From the NCBI GenBank assembly GCA_023457355.1, contig JAEWLW010000021.1, forward strand, positions 1-50,800: a stretch of 50,800 bases of DNA, written 5' to 3'. Shown in pieces: positions 34,083 through 43,189 of this stretch; the first letter of the stretch is position 1, and the number at the start of each line of letters is the position of its first letter. Source of the stretch: Bacillota bacterium. GTDB taxonomy: Bacteria > Bacillota > Clostridia > Oscillospirales > Ruminococcaceae. The position numbers and the translations under genes are program-made. Under the pieces are notes generated by a model. The model was not told where the DNA came from. It ran no database searches and saw only the letters and a program-made list of their open reading frames with translations.

Positions 34083-35996
34083 TTAGAGCGTTATGTTGGC
34101 CTGAGCAGAATCCGAGGAATGCGCTGTGTCTGAGCGTTTCCTTTTTTTCCAATGTATGCTCACAATAACAAAAATAGCAGCACCCACAATTCCGATGACA
34201 GAAGTAGCTGTTTCCGGCACAATCATTAAAAGACCGATAAAGATCAGGTAGGCGCGTAACAGCTTTTTCAGCGGCTGCATAAAAAAGCCGATCATACCCA
34301 CAGCCGTTGCCCACAGCCCCACCATGGTGGGGATAACGCTGACCACAATTTTAAATGGGGTACCAATGCCAAGCACGGCCGGGTTGTAGACAAAAACATA
34401 AGGGATTAAGAAAATGATGAAGCTGTACTTGAAAGCCTCTATACCCGTTTCCCAGAAAGGGGTTTTCGCGACGCCCGCCGCTGTGTAAGAAGCCAACGCT
34501 ACAGGAGGTGTAATCATTGAAAGGTTGGCGAAATAGAAGATGAAGAAATGTGCAACTACAAGATCTACGCCGATTTTTGTCATCGCCGGAGCCAAAAGTG
34601 TTGCGGACATGATATAGGCTGCGCTGGTGGGCATACCCATGTCCATGATAATAACCAGAATCATTGTTAATATTAAGGCCAGCCAAAGCTGATTGCCCGC
34701 CATTTTGGAAATAAGCGCACTGATCGTCAACCCCAAACTGGTATAACTGAGAATTCCCACGATAATACCTGCTACGGCGCAGGGAATCGCGACAATGACA
34801 GCAGAAGTCGCACCGCTGATAAGCGTCTCTACAATTTGTTTAAGGTTCATGCGGGAGTCTTTTTGAATACTCGTCAGCACTAAAAGTGCCAAAACGGAAT
34901 AGATAGAGGCATAGCGTACGGTTTTTCCGTCAGCGATCATAAGGACCAGCAGAACCAGAGGCAGAAGCAGGTAGAAGTATTTAAAAATCATCCGCTTAAG
35001 CTCGTCAGCCGGAACAGCTTTGGAAATTACATTTCTCTTTTTCGCCTCATAATGAACGATAAAATAGAGCGACAGGATATAAAGTGCAGCGGGAATGATG
35101 GCCAAAACTACGATGTGGAAATAGGACATCCCTACATAGTCTGCCATCAGGAATGCCGCCGCGCCCATAACCGGAGGAATGAGCTGCCCACCCGCACCGG
35201 CAATGGCCAGTATGGCCGCTGCAAACTTAGGCCTAAAGCCGGAATCTTTTACCGATTCATAGGTCAGCGTGCCTACGGAGGCTACGTTGGCGGCCGCGCT
35301 GCCGCTGATCATGCCAAAAAGCCCACAGGCAATAACCATCGACTTCGCCTCACCGCCGTCGGTTTTGCGGGTGACAAAGCGTGCCAGAGAAATAAACAGC
35401 TTGCCGGCCGGTGTTGCCGACAAAAATGCACCGAAGATCATAAAATAGAAAACTGTATCGGCAGAAACGCCGGCTGCTGTACTCATAATGCCATTACTGG
35501 AGACAAACTGAAGCTCTATCATGTTGGAAAGGCTCATACCTCTGTGCACCAATATGCCAGGCAGCCATTTGCCTACAAACCCATACACAATAAACACCAG
35601 GCACACAATCGTCATAGACATGCCCAGCATTCTGCGACAGGTCTCAATGAGCAACAATATGAAAAGCCCGCCCAACACCAGCTCTACCGGGGTCATGGGC
35701 GTGATGTACAGCATGCGCGACATGATTCTGCCGGCATCCAAAAACAGATATAAGCCGCATACAAGGCTCAGTGCCGTGAGCAGCATGTCAAAAATATAAG
35801 TTGGCATTTTATCTTCTTTTGTCATGGGCCTTGACAGAAAAACAAGGGCGGCAGCAAAGGCAATGTGCATACCGCGTAGTGCTATTGTAGAAATGCCTGA
35901 CCAAAAGCCGACATAAACTTGGAACGCAACCCAGATAAGTGCTACCAAGTTGCGCATAGAGCGTCTGAAATTATCTTTAGTTGCAAAAATGTTCAT
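34083..35996 (-). CDS. TRAP transporter permease, fused small and large subunits (TAXI type)
   Basis: A 637-residue protein with an N-terminal four-span DctQ-like part and a C-terminal DctM-like part of about 12 spans. Family stretches are FMIFGAFLSATPAGKLF, GLFGMISGSAAANVASVGTLTY in parts, GAGGQLIPPVMGAAAFLMADY in parts and DMGMPTSAAYIMSA. Such fusions pair with TAXI binding proteins, as here. GGGGGA precedes the ATG. A perfect hairpin separates it from the upstream binding-protein gene. Known TAXI substrates include glutamate and other organic acids; none can be chosen here. Confidence 0.93.
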   Translation of the reverse strand: MNIFATKDNFRRSMRNLVALIWVAFQVYVGFWSGISTIALRGMHIAFAAALVFLSRPMTKEDKMPTYIFDMLLTALSLVCGLYLFLDAGRIMSRMLYITPMTPVELVLGGLFILLLIETCRRMLGMSMTIVCLVFIVYGFVGKWLPGILVHRGMSLSNMIELQFVSSNGIMSTAAGVSADTVFYFMIFGAFLSATPAGKLFISLARFVTRKTDGGEAKSMVIACGLFGMISGSAAANVASVGTLTYESVKDSGFRPKFAAAILAIAGAGGQLIPPVMGAAAFLMADYVGMSYFHIVVLAIIPAALYILSLYFIVHYEAKKRNVISKAVPADELKRMIFKYFYLLLPLVLLVLMIADGKTVRYASIYSVLALLVLTSIQKDSRMNLKQIVETLISGATSAVIVAIPCAVAGIIVGILSYTSLGLTISALISKMAGNQLWLALILTMILVIIMDMGMPTSAAYIMSATLLAPAMTKIGVDLVVAHFFIFYFANLSMITPPVALASYTAAGVAKTPFWETGIEAFKYSFIIFLIPYVFVYNPAVLGIGTPFKIVVSVIPTMVGLWATAVGMIGFFMQPLKKLLRAYLIFIGLLMIVPETATSVIGIVGAAIFVIVSIHWKKRKRSDTAHSSDSAQANITL

Positions 35997-36022
35997 ATGT
36001 TTTCCCCCTTTTCCCTAGTTGC

Positions 36023-36061
36023 AGTCTGGGGCAAAACGCTCCGCTTGTTTTGCCCCAGACT
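36023..36061 (-). other. Intercistronic hairpin between TAXI binding-protein and permease genes
   Basis: AGTCTGGGGCAAAAC and its exact complement at 36047-36061 form a 15-base stem with a 9-base loop. No T-run lies behind it on the minus strand. It follows the binding-protein gene and probably sets its mRNA level above that of the permease. Confidence 0.7.
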
Positions 36062-36080
36062 CGCCCAAGTAACGGCTGTG

Positions 36081-37148
36081 TTATTTTATTAAGCCAATTT
36101 CGCGATAATATTTCTCCGCACCGGGATGCAGCGGGAATCCGCCGTAAAGTTCGGGTGTTGCGCAGCCCTCGCGGTTAAAATTAGCAAAGCCGGAATGACC
36201 AAGGGCCAATTCGTCGGGGTTCTCATAAATTTGTTTAACAATACGGTAGGCGACCTCATCCGGCAGATTGTCGGTGGTGGTGAGGTTTGTGGTGATGCCT
36301 GCGCAGATAACATCTTCATCTTGGCCATTGAAGCTTCCGGCCGGCATGGTGGCAATGCTATAGCCGCGCTCCTGCATGAATTTCAGGGACTGGTCGTCCA
36401 GTTGGCCTACTCGCACATCGGCGGTCAGGGCCAGTTCTGTGAAGGCGGCGTGCCCAACAGAAACGTGCTGCATGAAGAAGTCACATTTATCGTCCTGATA
36501 GGCAGCCACGATGCTGGCAAAGTCGGTGTGGGTTACCGAGCCCCCCCATGAGATGACGTCTTCATAAGAGCAGCCGATTGATTCGAGCACGAGCCGGGTG
36601 GTATATTCGCTGGCGGAACCGGTTTCTGAGGTAAAAAGGTTGATGGGAAGCTTTTTCTCGGCGATATCGCGAATTTCTTCAATACCTGAACCGTTGCGGA
36701 TGCCGATGCCCACATACATCTGATCCAGCGTACCTACAAGGCCGCGCAGCTGAGGAATAGCGTCGGTTGTTTCAAAAGCCATTGTGCCTTTATAGGCCCA
36801 TGCGTTCACGCAGTTAAAACCTAATCCAATATCTGCGCCGCCGTTTTGCAATAAGAGCATATTACCAACGCCGCCGGAATTAGGCATGACATCAAAGGCC
36901 AGTCCGGTATCGTGGCTTGAAACAACATCGGCGATGGTTGCGCCATAGACATACCACGAACTGCCTACTGCCAGCGTGGCAAACTTCCAGGATTTATTGA
37001 CAGGTGTTCCAACTTCAAAGCTGTATCCGGAATTTTCGCTGTCGGCGGGCGCTTGGCCGCTTGTCTTTGCGCTGGCGCTGGAATCTCCGCAGGCACTTAA
37101 GGTGAAAATGACGGAAAGGGACATAATCAGAGCAATTAGTTTTTTCAT
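36081..37148 (-). CDS. TAXI-family TRAP transporter solute-binding lipoprotein
   Basis: A 355-residue lipoprotein with signal MKKLIALIMSLSVIFTLSAC and lipobox. The TAXI domain shows WKFATLAVGSSWYVYGATIADVV in outline, the signature PNSGGVGNMLLLQNGGADIG and a later SASEYTTRLVLESIGCSYEDV. GAGGAGAG lies in front of ATG 37148; an open frame further upstream is not needed. It is the first gene of the sigma-54-dependent operon and captures the substrate for the fused permease. Confidence 0.93.
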   Translation of the reverse strand: MKKLIALIMSLSVIFTLSACGDSSASAKTSGQAPADSENSGYSFEVGTPVNKSWKFATLAVGSSWYVYGATIADVVSSHDTGLAFDVMPNSGGVGNMLLLQNGGADIGLGFNCVNAWAYKGTMAFETTDAIPQLRGLVGTLDQMYVGIGIRNGSGIEEIRDIAEKKLPINLFTSETGSASEYTTRLVLESIGCSYEDVISWGGSVTHTDFASIVAAYQDDKCDFFMQHVSVGHAAFTELALTADVRVGQLDDQSLKFMQERGYSIATMPAGSFNGQDEDVICAGITTNLTTTDNLPDEVAYRIVKQIYENPDELALGHSGFANFNREGCATPELYGGFPLHPGAEKYYREIGLIK

Positions 37149-37211
37149 CTTATTCTCTCCTCTACTCTTTGAAATGATCTTGAACCTTTTTGGCTCTTGC
37201 CCTTTATATAT

Positions 37212-37229
37212 GAGCAATTTTTGTTCCAA
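37212..37229 (-). promoter_or_regulatory. Sigma-54 (RpoN) promoter of the TAXI-TRAP operon
   Basis: Minus-strand TTGGAACAAAAATTGCTC has the invariant GG and GC elements exactly 10 bases apart, matching the -24/-12 pattern TGGCAC-N5-TTGC with one mismatch in the first block. The transcript start would lie near 37202, about 54 bases before the binding-protein ATG. The gene for a sigma-54 activator is adjacent. Confidence 0.85.
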
Positions 37230-37324
37230 CTTTTAAAATATTTTTCCAAAAGGCATATTTTTTACAGAAATAGCTGCTGTTATAAAGAAAATTTTATCTG
37301 CCAGCTTGCTTTTCTCGAAGCATC

Positions 37325-37338
37325 TATTTGCACAAATA
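37325..37338 (-). promoter_or_regulatory. Candidate upstream activator site for the NtrC-type regulator
   Basis: TATTTG-CA-CAAATA is a perfect inverted repeat about 100 bases upstream of the sigma-54 promoter, the usual distance for activator binding sites. Single occurrence; function inferred from place. Confidence 0.5.
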
Positions 37339-37351
37339 AAAAAGACTTTTT

Positions 37352-37400
37352 AAAAAAGCGGCACATCTTTCCGGTTCTAAGGAAAAACATGCCGCTTTTT
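37352..37400. terminator. Bidirectional terminator behind the activator gene
   Basis: AAAAAAGCGGCA and TGCCGCTTTTT pair with an inner stem (CC..GG region), giving T-runs on both strands. It lies 11 bases behind the activator stop codon. Confidence 0.8.
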
Positions 37401-37410
37401 ATTTGTTCTG

Positions 37411-38811
37411 TCAGTCTTCATCAGAATGCGCATTTTTTGAGATCAGATTATACTTGTAAAGCTTATTGCGCAAGCCGCGTTCGCTTAACCCCAAGCTATC
37501 GGCAATCGCTTTTTGTTTTCCTTTGTGCCTCTTCCATGCAGCGTGAACGGCGCAACGTTCCAGCTCTTCAAGCGTAATGCCGGCCAGTGCCGCATTAACA
37601 TCTGCATCCGACGCAGGCGTATGCGCCGCAGGCTGTCGCTCCCCCAGCCAGGGCGGGAGATCAGCTAAGGAGATCGTCTCTCCATCTGAAACCACCGAGG
37701 CATACTCCAGAATATTACAGAGCTCTCTCACATTGCCGGGATAATGATAATTAATTAACACCTGCATGACCGCCGCGTCAATTCGGCGTATCTGCCGATC
37801 TTTTTCTTTGTTATACTGCTTGATGAGATGTTCGCAGAGCAGGGGGATATCATCCTTGCGTTCCCGCAGGGGTGGAATGCGTAGCTCCACGACGTTCAGC
37901 CTGTAGAACAGGTCGCTGCGAAAGGTGCCGGCTTCCATCATCGCCCTGAGATTTTTGTTGGTGGCCGCCAGCACGCGCACATCAATTTTATACACCTGGT
38001 TGTCGCCCAGGGGCGAATATTCCCGTTCCTGAAGTACCCGAAGCAGTTTGCTTTGAACCGCCGGGGACATATCGCCAATTTCATCCAGGAATAACGTCCC
38101 CTGATTTGCCAAATCCAGTTTGCCTCTGCGTGAACCCACTGCACCGGTAAAACTGCCCTTTTTGTGACCGAAAAGCTCTTCTTCAAAAAGACTGTCGGGG
38201 ATAGCCGAACAATTTAACGCCACAAATTTCTCTTTGCCGCGCCTGCCCATATAATGGATGGCCCGGGCCACCAATTCTTTGCCGCAACCGCTTTCCCCGG
38301 TAATGGTTACAGAGGTGTCAATATCTTTAAGCCGTTCAATCATGTTATAAAGCCGCTGCATTTGCACGTTTTGTCCTACAATTCTGCCGCAAGCCACGCT
38401 GTTCAATGTCCGCAACTCACTGCTCAGGTGGGTCACCTGCTCATTTAAGGTGCGGAATTTTAAGGCATTTTGAATAAAAATATGCAATTCCTCAATATCC
38501 AGCGGCTTGGTCAGGTAGGTAAATGCACCATTTTTCATCGCTTCAACCGAGGAACGAATGCTGCCATAAGCGGTCATCATGATAACCGAAATTTCAGAAT
38601 TTTTTTTCTTAATCTCTTGGAGAACTTCAATCCCGTTTTGTGTACCGATTTGCAGATCTAAAAGCACCAGATCAATAGGCTCCTCGTCTATTTTTGCCAT
38701 GCCCAGGGTGGCATCGGTCGCTACAAAAACCCCGTATTGGCTGTTCAGCGCATAAGTAAGCACCTGGCAGATGCCTGGCTCGTCATCGATAATTAAGATA
38801 TTTGGTTTCAT
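37411..38811 (-). CDS. Sigma-54-dependent NtrC-family response regulator
   Basis: A 466-residue activator in three domains. The receiver (1-120) has DDEPG, phospho-Asp in LVLLDLQIG and Lys in YLTKPLD. The AAA+ domain has Walker A GESGCGKELVARAI, the sigma-54 contact loop as GSFTGA instead of the common GAFTGA, and Walker B TLFLDEIGDM. A Fis-type helix-turn-helix closes it (KQKAIADSLGLSERGLRNKL). ATG 38811 has AGGAG upstream. The kinase gene lies directly upstream with overlap and the sigma-54 promoter of the TAXI operon downstream, so phosphorylated regulator should activate the transporter. Confidence 0.95.
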   Translation of the reverse strand: MKPNILIIDDEPGICQVLTYALNSQYGVFVATDATLGMAKIDEEPIDLVLLDLQIGTQNGIEVLQEIKKKNSEISVIMMTAYGSIRSSVEAMKNGAFTYLTKPLDIEELHIFIQNALKFRTLNEQVTHLSSELRTLNSVACGRIVGQNVQMQRLYNMIERLKDIDTSVTITGESGCGKELVARAIHYMGRRGKEKFVALNCSAIPDSLFEEELFGHKKGSFTGAVGSRRGKLDLANQGTLFLDEIGDMSPAVQSKLLRVLQEREYSPLGDNQVYKIDVRVLAATNKNLRAMMEAGTFRSDLFYRLNVVELRIPPLRERKDDIPLLCEHLIKQYNKEKDRQIRRIDAAVMQVLINYHYPGNVRELCNILEYASVVSDGETISLADLPPWLGERQPAAHTPASDADVNAALAGITLEELERCAVHAAWKRHKGKQKAIADSLGLSERGLRNKLYKYNLISKNAHSDED

Positions 38812-39499
38812 GTTCCACACTCCTAAAGCGCAGCGTGATGCAGGTATACTGCCCCTCTTCGCTTTCAATTTCAAGGCTGCCGCCATTTTCACGTATATAT
38901 TGGCTGGACAAAGCAAGCCCCAGGCCACTGCCGCGTTCCTTGGTCGTATAAAATAAATCGACACAATGCTTCTTGACATAATCATTCATGTCAATGCCCT
39001 CATCCCGCACCTGAACACAACCATATTCTCCATCAGTATAAGCGGTGACCGAAATAGCGCACGCCGCATTAGGGCTTGGCGTTTGCGCCAGCTTGCGTTC
39101 AATAGACTCAATGCCGTTGATGATGATGTTGATGAGAATTTGTTTGACCTGATTGGCGTTGGAATAGATGTAAAAATTCCCCGTGGCGCTCAGGTTGAAC
39201 CGGATGGCGGCATTTCGGCTGGCCACTTCAGAAAAATAGGCGCAGTCCCGCACCAGTCCAAAGAGGTCAATACAGGCAGGCTCGCCCTGAATGGGCTTGG
39301 CATAGTTTACCAAAGACTCAACCCAATGGTTGATCCGGTCGCTTTCCCGGGGAACAAATTCAGCAAAGGATGCCCGAAAGTCCGGATCATCTATTTTATG
39401 GGGAATGAGGCAGGCATAGGTGCGGATCGACATGAGCGGGTTTTTTATCTCATGGGCAATACCTGCCACCATTCGATTTAAAACATAATTTTTTTCCCG
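38783..39499 (-). pseudogene. Sensor kinase, catalytic half, out of frame with its sensor half
   Basis: This frame carries the kinase core: EREKNYVLNRMVAGIAHEIK with the phospho-His, then KNPLMSIR, and an HATPase domain with ILINIIINGIESIE (N-box), VQVRDEGIDM and GSGLGLALSSQYI (G-boxes). It resembles NtrB/AtoS-type kinases. The sensor half (39478-40794) is one frame away. In the overlap, seven A residues stand where eight would keep one frame. Without a slip, only a start at MVAGIAHE could produce this half, without membrane anchor. Its end overlaps the response-regulator start. Confidence 0.85.
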
Positions 39500-40794
39500 C
39501 TCGAAGCTTTTTTTGCCGCCTCCAGCTCAAATGTGATATCCTCCATTGAAAGAAGCGCACCCGTAACCTCCTTGTTGTGGTAGATATAATGTACACTGCC
39601 TAAAAGCGTTTCAGTTTCTCCCGACGGTGCTTTGTATTCAAACGAGAGGCTGTTTTGTTTTATTAAGCTGGAAAACAGGTCCGGCCCAATACGATTGGCA
39701 AGGGCCCAAAAGCGGGGAAGCTGAGCCAGCATCAGCCCCTCCTGACTGCTGGATACATTAGCCAGCGTCGCCGCCCGCTGATTGATCATCTGTACATGAT
39801 AATTCTTGTCCACCAGCACCAGACCATTTGCACTGTTGTTGATGATCTCGCGGCGCAGCTCATCCTGAAATTGCAATTGTTCCAACTGATTGGCCAACGA
39901 CTGATTGGCACACTGAAGCGCCAGTGTCTTCTCCTGCACCTCCTGCTTGAGCATATTGCGTATTCTGTTGCTTATCAGAATATAGAACATCGCACCGGCG
40001 GTACAAATAAAGAGAATCAGGCTGACTTGTCGCAGAAGCAACACTAATTTCTGAGAAGGCTCAGAGATGCTCCACCGGGATAAAATGCTGGAATAGTCGC
40101 CTGAAAGTCGAAACTCTAAAATTCCAGTGTTCAATTCTCTAAGCAATATACGACGTTCCGGGCTCAAAGCAATCGAATATTTAACCGTCTCAAGATAGTC
40201 GTTTAAGTTATCCGGCTTCTCCCCCTCCCAATCTTTATAATACCAACCCGCAATCAGCCGGTCGACAATAACCGCGTCGGCTTGTTTATTTTGCAGATAG
40301 TTTAGGAGGGTGTTCTGCTTACTGGATATAACATGGTAGCTTGACATCAGACGGGGAAGCATGGTGCTGGGAATCGTATTATAGTCGTAGCCCAAGGAAA
40401 ATTTCGTATCTCCACCCGGATGATTCTGGGACGGTTTGGCCGGGCCCAGCAGCACCATCGATGAAGAATATATTTCAACCGTTTCAAAAAGATTATATTG
40501 GTTAAAGCTTGGCATTCCTAATATGACGTCGGCATCCCCCTGATTTATGGCCTGAACACATTTAGCAAGGCTGGGCATGACTCGATACTCGGCAGAATAG
40601 CCACACTTTTGAGCAATTGCGTCAAAAAATTCCACCAGCAACCCGCTGGGGCTACCTTGATCCGGTACGAACTGATAGGGGGGCTCTTCATAAAGAACCA
40701 CTTTGAGCACCGGATTTTCCGCCCGGACGGGACTATATACGCCAAGGGCTAAAATCAACGCCAGGCACAGCAAAAATCGGACGTAGTGCTTCAT
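39478..40794 (-). CDS. Sensor kinase, extracellular solute-binding domain, TM and PAS half
   Basis: 438 residues with a signal peptide, then a family-3 solute-binding domain (residues 28-250: VLYEEPPYQFVPDQGSPSGLLVEFF in outline, INQGDADVILGM). One membrane helix near 265-285, a coiled coil and a PAS domain (NSANGLVLVDKNYHVQMINQ) follow. The frame ends shortly after FELEAAKKASSGKK, just where the His-kinase domain should begin. The missing half lies in the -1 frame. The binding domain suggests direct sensing of an amino acid or similar small molecule, perhaps the substrate of the TAXI transporter. GGAGAGG precedes the ATG. Confidence 0.88.
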   Translation of the reverse strand: MKHYVRFLLCLALILALGVYSPVRAENPVLKVVLYEEPPYQFVPDQGSPSGLLVEFFDAIAQKCGYSAEYRVMPSLAKCVQAINQGDADVILGMPSFNQYNLFETVEIYSSSMVLLGPAKPSQNHPGGDTKFSLGYDYNTIPSTMLPRLMSSYHVISSKQNTLLNYLQNKQADAVIVDRLIAGWYYKDWEGEKPDNLNDYLETVKYSIALSPERRILLRELNTGILEFRLSGDYSSILSRWSISEPSQKLVLLLRQVSLILFICTAGAMFYILISNRIRNMLKQEVQEKTLALQCANQSLANQLEQLQFQDELRREIINNSANGLVLVDKNYHVQMINQRAATLANVSSSQEGLMLAQLPRFWALANRIGPDLFSSLIKQNSLSFEYKAPSGETETLLGSVHYIYHNKEVTGALLSMEDITFELEAAKKASSGKKIMF

Positions 40795-40859
40795 ACCTAC
40801 ACCTCTCCCGGCACACCGTTTGCCTTATAAGTTTTCAAATTTTTATTCTGGCCAACCTG

Positions 40860-41015
40860 CGAAAATGCCGTACAAAAACCTCGTTCCTGTACGGCACATA
40901 TGCATAACCAGACAGGCGCATAGTCTACTGACAACTAATTGTACCAAAATTCTCCATAATTTTCAATCAGTCTTCCCCATAACGATTTATCTAAATCTGT
41001 TAACCCTTCTCATAT
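40860..41015. repeat. Dispersed repeat with terminator-like hairpin, copy 2
   Basis: GCCGTACA and TGTACGGC form an 8-base stem. The following sequence matches copy 1 at 9970-10135 with many substitutions (ATGCAtaACCAGACAGGC, CTACTGACAACTAA, ATCTGTTAACCC, ATATCA). It directly borders a truncated transporter gene, as copy 1 borders the cas3 remnant. Confidence 0.6.
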
Positions 41016-41033
41016 CACACGCCTGGGGGATTC

Positions 41034-41402
41034 TATATAAGCAGTTCGCCGAGGGCGAATATGTCGTCGGCCAGACCTATGAGAGCGTCTGCGTCGAGCT
41101 GTTACGGTCGGGCGCCGACAATGTGGAGATCGTCTACATGGAGGAAGGCACCACCTCCGGCCCGTTCGGCGCGGGCATTATCAGGAACATCAAGCAGGCC
41201 AAGACCTTCGCCGAATACCTGACCTCTGCGAGTGCCAGACCGGCTATGTGCAGAACTTCTCCTCGCGCCCGCCAACCCAGCGCCAACCTCTGCGATTGAC
41301 TACAGCAAGACCAAGGTGTTCCCTGAGGACCAGGAATATCTGTTAGCAAACAAGAGCGCCATTCAGGAAAAGTGGCCCCAGCTTTGGGCAAAGGTAACTG
41401 AT
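41034..41402 (+). pseudogene. ABC solute-binding protein, C-terminal fragment with frameshifts
   Basis: The fragment matches the C-terminal third of the FbpA/AfuA-like protein at 31609. FAEGEYVVGQTYES and VEIVYMEEGTTSGPFGAG correspond to INGEYAVGLSYES and VECIYMEEGNTAMAGGA. A second frame continues ECQTGYVQNFSSRP and a third DYSKTKVFPEDQEYL and WPQLWAKV. There is no 5' part: the repeat copy abuts the break. Confidence 0.8.
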
Positions 41403-41817
41403 CAACCTGCCGGGGCAGGTTGGGCGGCTGACGGCTTTTGGGCGAGACCGGCAGATGAGCAGCTATACCGAACAGGTTCTGACGCGGGCCGCCCGGGCGC
41501 AGGGTGGTCATTGTTCCCGCCACCTGCCGTTATACGGTGCTCCATTATGATGAGCGGTGCGCAAGTGTACGACTGCGCCGGGCAAAAGGCACTATACCCC
41601 ACCGCGCTGCCCGCCACCATCGACTGATTTGTGGAAGACAAACGCGGCTATATGGACGCATATTACTATAATTTCCTCAGTAACCTGTACACACAATTTT
41701 CCCAGGTATCGTTCGCTGTCCCCTTTCAGGTTGTGGTAACTTCATTCTATCCGGCAACTGCAAACTGTGGCTTTTTCTTTTTACGCAAAACCCTAAAACC
41801 TCTTTGTGCATAACAGA
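41403..41817 (+). other. Unrecognised decayed sequence behind the binding-protein fragment
   Basis: Several short frames overlap on the plus strand. One reads MDAYYYNFLSNLYTQFSQV at 41643, which looks coding-like but cannot be extended or named. I regard the stretch as gene debris. Confidence 0.35.
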
Positions 41818-41867
41818 AAACGGTAGAAAATCGGGCTTTCAAAAGAAAGTTCAGATTTTCTACCGTT
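41818..41867. terminator. Strong hairpin between debris and nitroreductase gene
   Basis: ACGGTAGAAAATC (41820-41832) pairs with GATTTTCTACCGT (41854-41866), with an inner CTTTC/GAAAG pairing. It probably ends the minus-strand nitroreductase operon or plus-strand readthrough. Confidence 0.7.
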
Positions 41868-41957
41868 CATTATGAGAAGTTAGGTCGCTATAATGCCATG
41901 GCCTGTTTATTTCAGCGTCACCTCCGGGCTCTGCTGACGCCCGTTTGTAATCTCGCC

Positions 41958-42599
41958 TTATTCAAAGCCCTTAAAGGTAACGACCTCCTCAATCGGTCTC
42001 CTCCTGCTGCGGAATTTATTAATCGGATGAAGGCTGTCCTCATGGCCAATTGCGATTCCGGCTATCACCGACAGTTCGTCGGGAATGCCCAGTTCCGCAT
42101 GAAGAATCTCGGGGTACTGTACAAGGCAGCCCGCCGGCATCGTCGAAAGGCCGTGTTCCAATGCCTTGAGCATGATGCTCTGCGAGAGCGCGCCCAAGTC
42201 GAAGAACGATAATCCCGTCAGGTTCTTGTCCATACACAAATAGATAACCGCGGGAGCGTTAAAAAACTTCCCCATCAGTTCCCCTATCTCTTTTACAGAC
42301 TCTCCGGCAGCGACGCCCATGTCCGAAAGCAGTTCCTGCATGCGGGCCAGATGGGCTGGCGGCATACTCGACATATCGGGAGCAGCCTGCGGTCCGTTTT
42401 GAGCCTTGCTCAGAAATAACTGATTGATCCGTTCCAGTGCATCGCCTCCGGCGACGAAAATTTCCCATGGCTGAGAGTTGCCTCCGGACGCGGCGCGTGT
42501 CGCCGCTTCCAAAATGCTTTTAAGGGTGTTTTGGTCAACCGGCTCAGGTTTGAAGGACCTACAGCCGTGACGGGCAAATAAAGCGTCAGTTACATTCAT
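41958..42599 (-). CDS. Nitroreductase-family flavoprotein
   Basis: A 213-residue FMN-dependent oxidoreductase. The opening ALFARHGCRSFKPEPVD carries the Arg that contacts FMN, SGGNSQPWEIFVA the next contact, and PAGCLVQYPEILHAELGIPD the C-terminal part. GGAGG lies 8 bases upstream. It reduces nitro compounds, quinones or similar electrophiles with NAD(P)H. A flavodoxin and a MarR repressor gene lie upstream on the same strand; the group looks like a small redox-stress locus. Confidence 0.9.
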   Translation of the reverse strand: MNVTDALFARHGCRSFKPEPVDQNTLKSILEAATRAASGGNSQPWEIFVAGGDALERINQLFLSKAQNGPQAAPDMSSMPPAHLARMQELLSDMGVAAGESVKEIGELMGKFFNAPAVIYLCMDKNLTGLSFFDLGALSQSIMLKALEHGLSTMPAGCLVQYPEILHAELGIPDELSVIAGIAIGHEDSLHPINKFRSRRRPIEEVVTFKGFE

Positions 42600-42736
42600 T
42601 TGAATACCTCCAACATTCTTTTTAGTATATACAGAAAACGCATGTTTTACTTGGGAATGACATATCCCTTCTGACTATTGGCATCTTTTCGGCTATGCCC
42701 GTCAAAGGCTTCTCAGACACCCCGAAAAATTGGCGC

Positions 42737-43186
42737 TTACCGAAGCATTTCCAGAACGAACTTTCTGGCGGCTTCGATGTCCGCGGCATCCGGATGGCCT
42801 TTTGCTATGCCGCCGATTAGTTTAAACGGCCCCGCGGTGTCAAAGCCTTTGCAGGCGAAACTGCCCGCGATATTAGCGCCTGATTTTTTGAGCAACTCTA
42901 TGAGTGATGCGTTATTGGATTCTGATTTTCCGCTGCCGCTTGTCGAAAAAACAAATGCGGTTTTACCACGCAGGTCCAGTGTATCCACGGCCTTGAGAAG
43001 TTTATCATAGTGCTTTCCATAGGCAATCCCAGCCCCGAAGCCAAAGCGTTCATAATCCTGAAGGTTTTGGCTGTTGAGATCGTCAACTGTGCAGAGCTCG
43101 GCGCCGGAAGCCTCCGCCATAGCGGCAGCAATTTTCTTCGTATTCCCGTGATGGTATGAATTGTAAACAATCAGACATTTTTTCAT
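42737..43186 (-). CDS. Flavodoxin-family protein
   Basis: A 149-residue FMN electron carrier. The phosphate-binding loop is replaced by VYNSYHHGNTKKIA near residue 8, a flavodoxin-like variant of SxTGNT. FVFSTSGSGKSESN is the second FMN loop. It starts 3 bases after the MarR gene stop codon, so the two are co-transcribed. It may serve as electron donor to the nitroreductase downstream. Confidence 0.88.
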   Translation of the reverse strand: MKKCLIVYNSYHHGNTKKIAAAMAEASGAELCTVDDLNSQNLQDYERFGFGAGIAYGKHYDKLLKAVDTLDLRGKTAFVFSTSGSGKSESNNASLIELLKKSGANIAGSFACKGFDTAGPFKLIGGIAKGHPDAADIEAARKFVLEMLR

Positions 43187-43189
43187 GGG

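Noticed and set aside
40820..41299. 159-codon plus-strand frame as a complete gene
   Set aside because: Its first half is the dispersed repeat and only the second half matches a binding protein, so it is a fortuitous fusion, not a gene.
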